A stretch of DNA of 23,047 nt from assembly GCA_002347475.1 (NCBI GenBank), contig DDXI01000148.1, positions 1 through 23,047 of the forward strand. Direction: 5' to 3'. Below are positions 20,763 to 23,047 of this stretch, in pieces; within the stretch, counting starts at the first letter, position 1; the number at the start of each line of letters is the position of its first letter. The notes under the pieces are model-generated. The model worked only from the letters and a program-made list of their open reading frames with translations, ran no database searches and was not told the origin of the DNA. Made by a program: the position numbers and the translations under genes. Source of the DNA: Peptococcaceae bacterium UBA2264 (lineage in GTDB: Bacteria; Bacillota; Desulfitobacteriia; Desulfitobacteriales; Desulfitobacteriaceae).

Positions 20763-22607
20763 ATGAAAATTAGATTATCGCTTCTTCTGGTTATTATTTT
20801 TATTTTTTCAATGCCTGTTTTAGTTCAGGCAGCGGATGCAGCTCCTGTAATTGATTGGAGTAAGTGCCTTGGCGGCAGTAGTACTGACCAGATTAATAGC
20901 ATCCAGCAGACAAATGATGGAGGATATATTTTGGCAGGTTATTCTAATTCAACTAACGGCGACGTGACTGGAAACTATGGCAGCTCTGACTACTGGGTTG
21001 TGAAGCTGGACAGCAACAGGGGAATATCCTGGAGCAGGTGCCTCGGCGGCAGCGGTGAAGATATTGCGTTCAGCATCCAACAGACGAGCGACGGAGGATA
21101 CATAGTGGCTGGACAGACTACATCGACTAACGGCGACGTGACCGGAAACCACGGCGGGTTTTATGATTGCTGGGTTGTGAAGCTGGATAGCAGGGGAGAA
21201 ATATCCTGGAGCAAGTGCCTCGGCGGAAACCGTTCTGATATTGCACAAAGTATCCAGCAGACGAGCGACGGAGGATACATCGTGGCTGGTTATTCTAATT
21301 CGAAGGACGGCGACGTGACTGGAAAACATGGCAGCTATGATTGCTGGGTTGTGAAGCTGGATAGCAAGGGGGAAATATCCTGGAACAAATGCCTCGGCGG
21401 AAACTATATTGATACTGCGCAAAGTATCCAGCAGACGAGCGACGGAGGATATATCGTGGCCGGTTATTCTAATTCAACTAACGGCGACGTGACTGGAAAC
21501 CATGGCAGCTATGATTGCTGGGTTGTGAAGCTGGATAGCGGGGGTGGAATATCCTGGAGCAAATGCCTCGGCGGCAGCTATTCTGAGATTGCGCAAAGCA
21601 TCCAGCAGACGAGCGACGGAGGATACATCGTGGCCGGTCGGACTACATCGACTAACGGCGACGTGATCGGAAACCACGGCGGGCATGATTACTGGGTTGT
21701 GAAGCTGGATAGCAGGGGAGGGATATCCTGGAGCAGGTGCCTCGGCGGAAAATATACTGATATTGCACAAAGTATCCAGCAGACGAACGACGGAGGATAC
21801 ATCGTGGCCGGTTATTCTTATTCGACTGACGGTGACGTTACCGGAAACCACGGCGGTTATGATTACTGGGTTGTGAAGATGGACAGCAGAGGAGAAATAG
21901 AATGGCAAAAATGCTTTGGCGGAAGCGATTATGACAATGCAACAACTATCCGGCAGACGAGCGACGGAGGATACGTCCTAGCCGGTTATTCCAGTTCGAC
22001 TAATGGCGATGTGACTGGAAACCGCGGCGAAGATGATTGCTGGATTGTGAAATTGAAATCAGCAACAGTTCTCGTGAATGGAATAATACTGGATCCTGCA
22101 AAAGTTACCCTTGAAAAAGGAGACAGAATAACTGTTGAGGCTACAGTATTACCAAGTGATGCTAACCAGAATGTAACATGGACTAGCAGTGATGCTTTAG
22201 TAGCAACAGTCGATGAGAATGGAACAGTTAGAGCAATTAATAATGGAACTGTGGTAATCATAGCAACAACCGAGGATGGCCGTTATAGCGCAAGCTGTAT
22301 AGTCACTGTGCGGACGCCCATTGACAATATTGACAATATTCTGGTTGTTTTCGATAAAGCAGTAGAGGCAGGAACTCTTTCTGGTAATGGATCTGATGCG
22401 AAGCTTAAAGCTTTCCGCAATATGCTTGAACAAGCAGAATTGAAAATTGGAAAGGATAAAATCAAAGCAACTGTCAATAAGCTTTATGCCGTCTATGCTT
22501 TCATTGATGGAAAACCAGCACCAAAAGATATGGTTGTCGGGACGGCAGCAAATAAGATCGCATTGAAAATTCTTCATCTGATTAAATCGTTGGAATCACA
22601 GTCATAG
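20763..22607 (+). CDS. Secreted seven-repeat surface protein with Ig-like and C-terminal helical domains
   Basis: 614 aa from the ATG at 20763, behind GGAGAGGG; the in-frame ATG at 20736 has no ribosome site. A signal peptide (residues 1-24, cleavage near VQA-AD) is followed by seven repeats of ~58 aa. Their pattern is W(S)KCLGG, IQQTSDGGYI, AGYSNSTNGDVTGNHG and DCWVVKLDS. Seven such beta-rich units suggest a seven-bladed propeller. A Big_2-type Ig-like domain comes next (about residues 450-530; WTSSDALVATVDENGTV), then a helical C-terminal domain resembling FIMAH (about 535-610). It is probably an adhesin or matrix-binding protein, raised when c-di-GMP is high. Repeat DNA is highly similar between units, so recombination is likely. 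Confidence 0.88.
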   Translation: MKIRLSLLLVIIFIFSMPVLVQAADAAPVIDWSKCLGGSSTDQINSIQQTNDGGYILAGYSNSTNGDVTGNYGSSDYWVVKLDSNRGISWSRCLGGSGEDIAFSIQQTSDGGYIVAGQTTSTNGDVTGNHGGFYDCWVVKLDSRGEISWSKCLGGNRSDIAQSIQQTSDGGYIVAGYSNSKDGDVTGKHGSYDCWVVKLDSKGEISWNKCLGGNYIDTAQSIQQTSDGGYIVAGYSNSTNGDVTGNHGSYDCWVVKLDSGGGISWSKCLGGSYSEIAQSIQQTSDGGYIVAGRTTSTNGDVIGNHGGHDYWVVKLDSRGGISWSRCLGGKYTDIAQSIQQTNDGGYIVAGYSYSTDGDVTGNHGGYDYWVVKMDSRGEIEWQKCFGGSDYDNATTIRQTSDGGYVLAGYSSSTNGDVTGNRGEDDCWIVKLKSATVLVNGIILDPAKVTLEKGDRITVEATVLPSDANQNVTWTSSDALVATVDENGTVRAINNGTVVIIATTEDGRYSASCIVTVRTPIDNIDNILVVFDKAVEAGTLSGNGSDAKLKAFRNMLEQAELKIGKDKIKATVNKLYAVYAFIDGKPAPKDMVVGTAANKIALKILHLIKSLESQS

Positions 22608-22663
22608 TTGGGATTACAGTATCTGCAGCAGACGGCAGTGGCAAATAGCAACAGTAAAAAAAA

Positions 22664-22697
22664 GCCTGGGCATTAAGCCTGGGCCCTTTTTTATTTT
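22664..22697 (+). terminator. Rho-independent terminator
   Basis: GCCTGGGC (22664-22671), loop ATTAA, GCCTGGGC (22677-22684): eight pairs including two G-U, preceded by an A run and followed by CCTTTTTTATTTTT. It ends the surface-protein transcript. Confidence 0.8.
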
Positions 22698-22902
22698 TGG
22701 AAAGCTATTTTAATTATAGTCGGCGCCAGGTAAACCAGCGTTCAAAAGTGTGCTATAGTGAAAATAAAGCGTGGAATTTCTTTAAGAATTATGACAGTAA
22801 TATTATAATGGACCCATGAATCAAGACAATAATTTCGGAATTCTAAGTGAACCAGATATAATAAGAGGCAGGAAACTGTCAAGAAAAGGAAGGTTCGCAT
22901 AA

Positions 22903-23047
22903 ATGGGCAGAAGGCAATTACAGCTGAATTCAAAACGAAAATTGTGTTGGAGATTCTTAGGGAAGAAAAACAGATCGGCGACATTGCAGCCGAGCATGGG
23001 TTGAGTCCTAATCAGTTACGAAACTGGAAAAAGGAATTTCTTGAGAA
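22903..23047 (+). pseudogene. IS3-family transposase OrfA, partial and apparently frameshifted
   Basis: After AAAGGAAGG and the ATG at 22903, the reading starts MGRRQ. The family continuation (TAEFKTKIVLEILREEK, then IAAEHGLSPNQLRNWKKEFL, an HTH of the IS3 OrfA type) is in a different frame from about 22917. A one-base deletion explains this. The gene runs off the window, so OrfB and the right end of the insertion sequence cannot be seen. The left terminal repeat is probably near 22795-22830. Confidence 0.7.

Noticed and set aside
20600..22607. CRISPR-like regularity of the 3' repeats
   Set aside because: The periodic units are ~174 bases long, coding and in frame, without spacer structure. 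They are protein repeats.

Overview
The window reads as a chromosomal segment of a Gram-positive, Clostridia-type bacterium (possibly Peptococcaceae). The evidence is strong AGGAGG-type ribosome sites, TTGACA/TATAAT promoters, a CWB2 cell-wall-binding protein, two class II cyclic-di-GMP riboswitches and rho-independent terminators. It is largely accessory DNA: one well-preserved mobile element on the left, then fragments of others. The genus is a guess.

Positions 1 to about 14,450 hold a compact phage-related element. Its left edge abuts a 3' fragment of a tRNA-Trp gene. A tyrosine integrase with an extra HTH-like segment and a zinc-ribbon protein are transcribed leftward. Everything else runs rightward: a small HTH protein, an excisionase-like protein, two unknowns, a primase-polymerase fused to a DUF3987 ATPase, iteron-like repeats on both sides of a 74-aa gene, an SF2 helicase, a sigma-70-like factor, a cold-shock protein, a coiled-coil protein, a HEARH metallopeptidase-like protein, a small Cys-rich protein, a complete tape measure protein interrupted by a 230-nt group I intron, an HNH endonuclease, a P27-type small terminase and three tandem paralogues of unknown function. 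No large terminase, portal, capsid, other tail or lysis gene is present. The order (divergent integrase/regulator, excisionase, primase/replication, HNH-TerS at the far end) resembles a phage satellite (PICI-like) more than a prophage with one simple deletion, because the tape measure gene lies upstream of HNH-TerS. A decayed or rearranged prophage remains possible. No right attachment site was found.

Positions 14,450 to 18,110 hold a secreted CWB2 protein, a divergent RHH/HTH regulator pair with overlapping promoters and duplicated palindromic operators, a membrane-anchored protein, and a 3' fragment of tRNA-Lys(CUU) with its terminator. Next to it, at about 18.24-18.37 kb, is the C-terminal remnant of a second, different tyrosine integrase.

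Positions 18,700 to 22,700 hold a duplicated locus: promoter, c-di-GMP-II riboswitch with intrinsic terminator, and a gene for an extracellular protein built of ~58-aa repeats. The first copy is decayed (no signal peptide, one in-frame TAA, weak riboswitch P1). The second looks intact: signal peptide, seven repeats, Ig-like domain and C-terminal helical domain. A broken unrecognised gene lies between them. The window ends in the start of an IS3-family OrfA that appears frameshifted.
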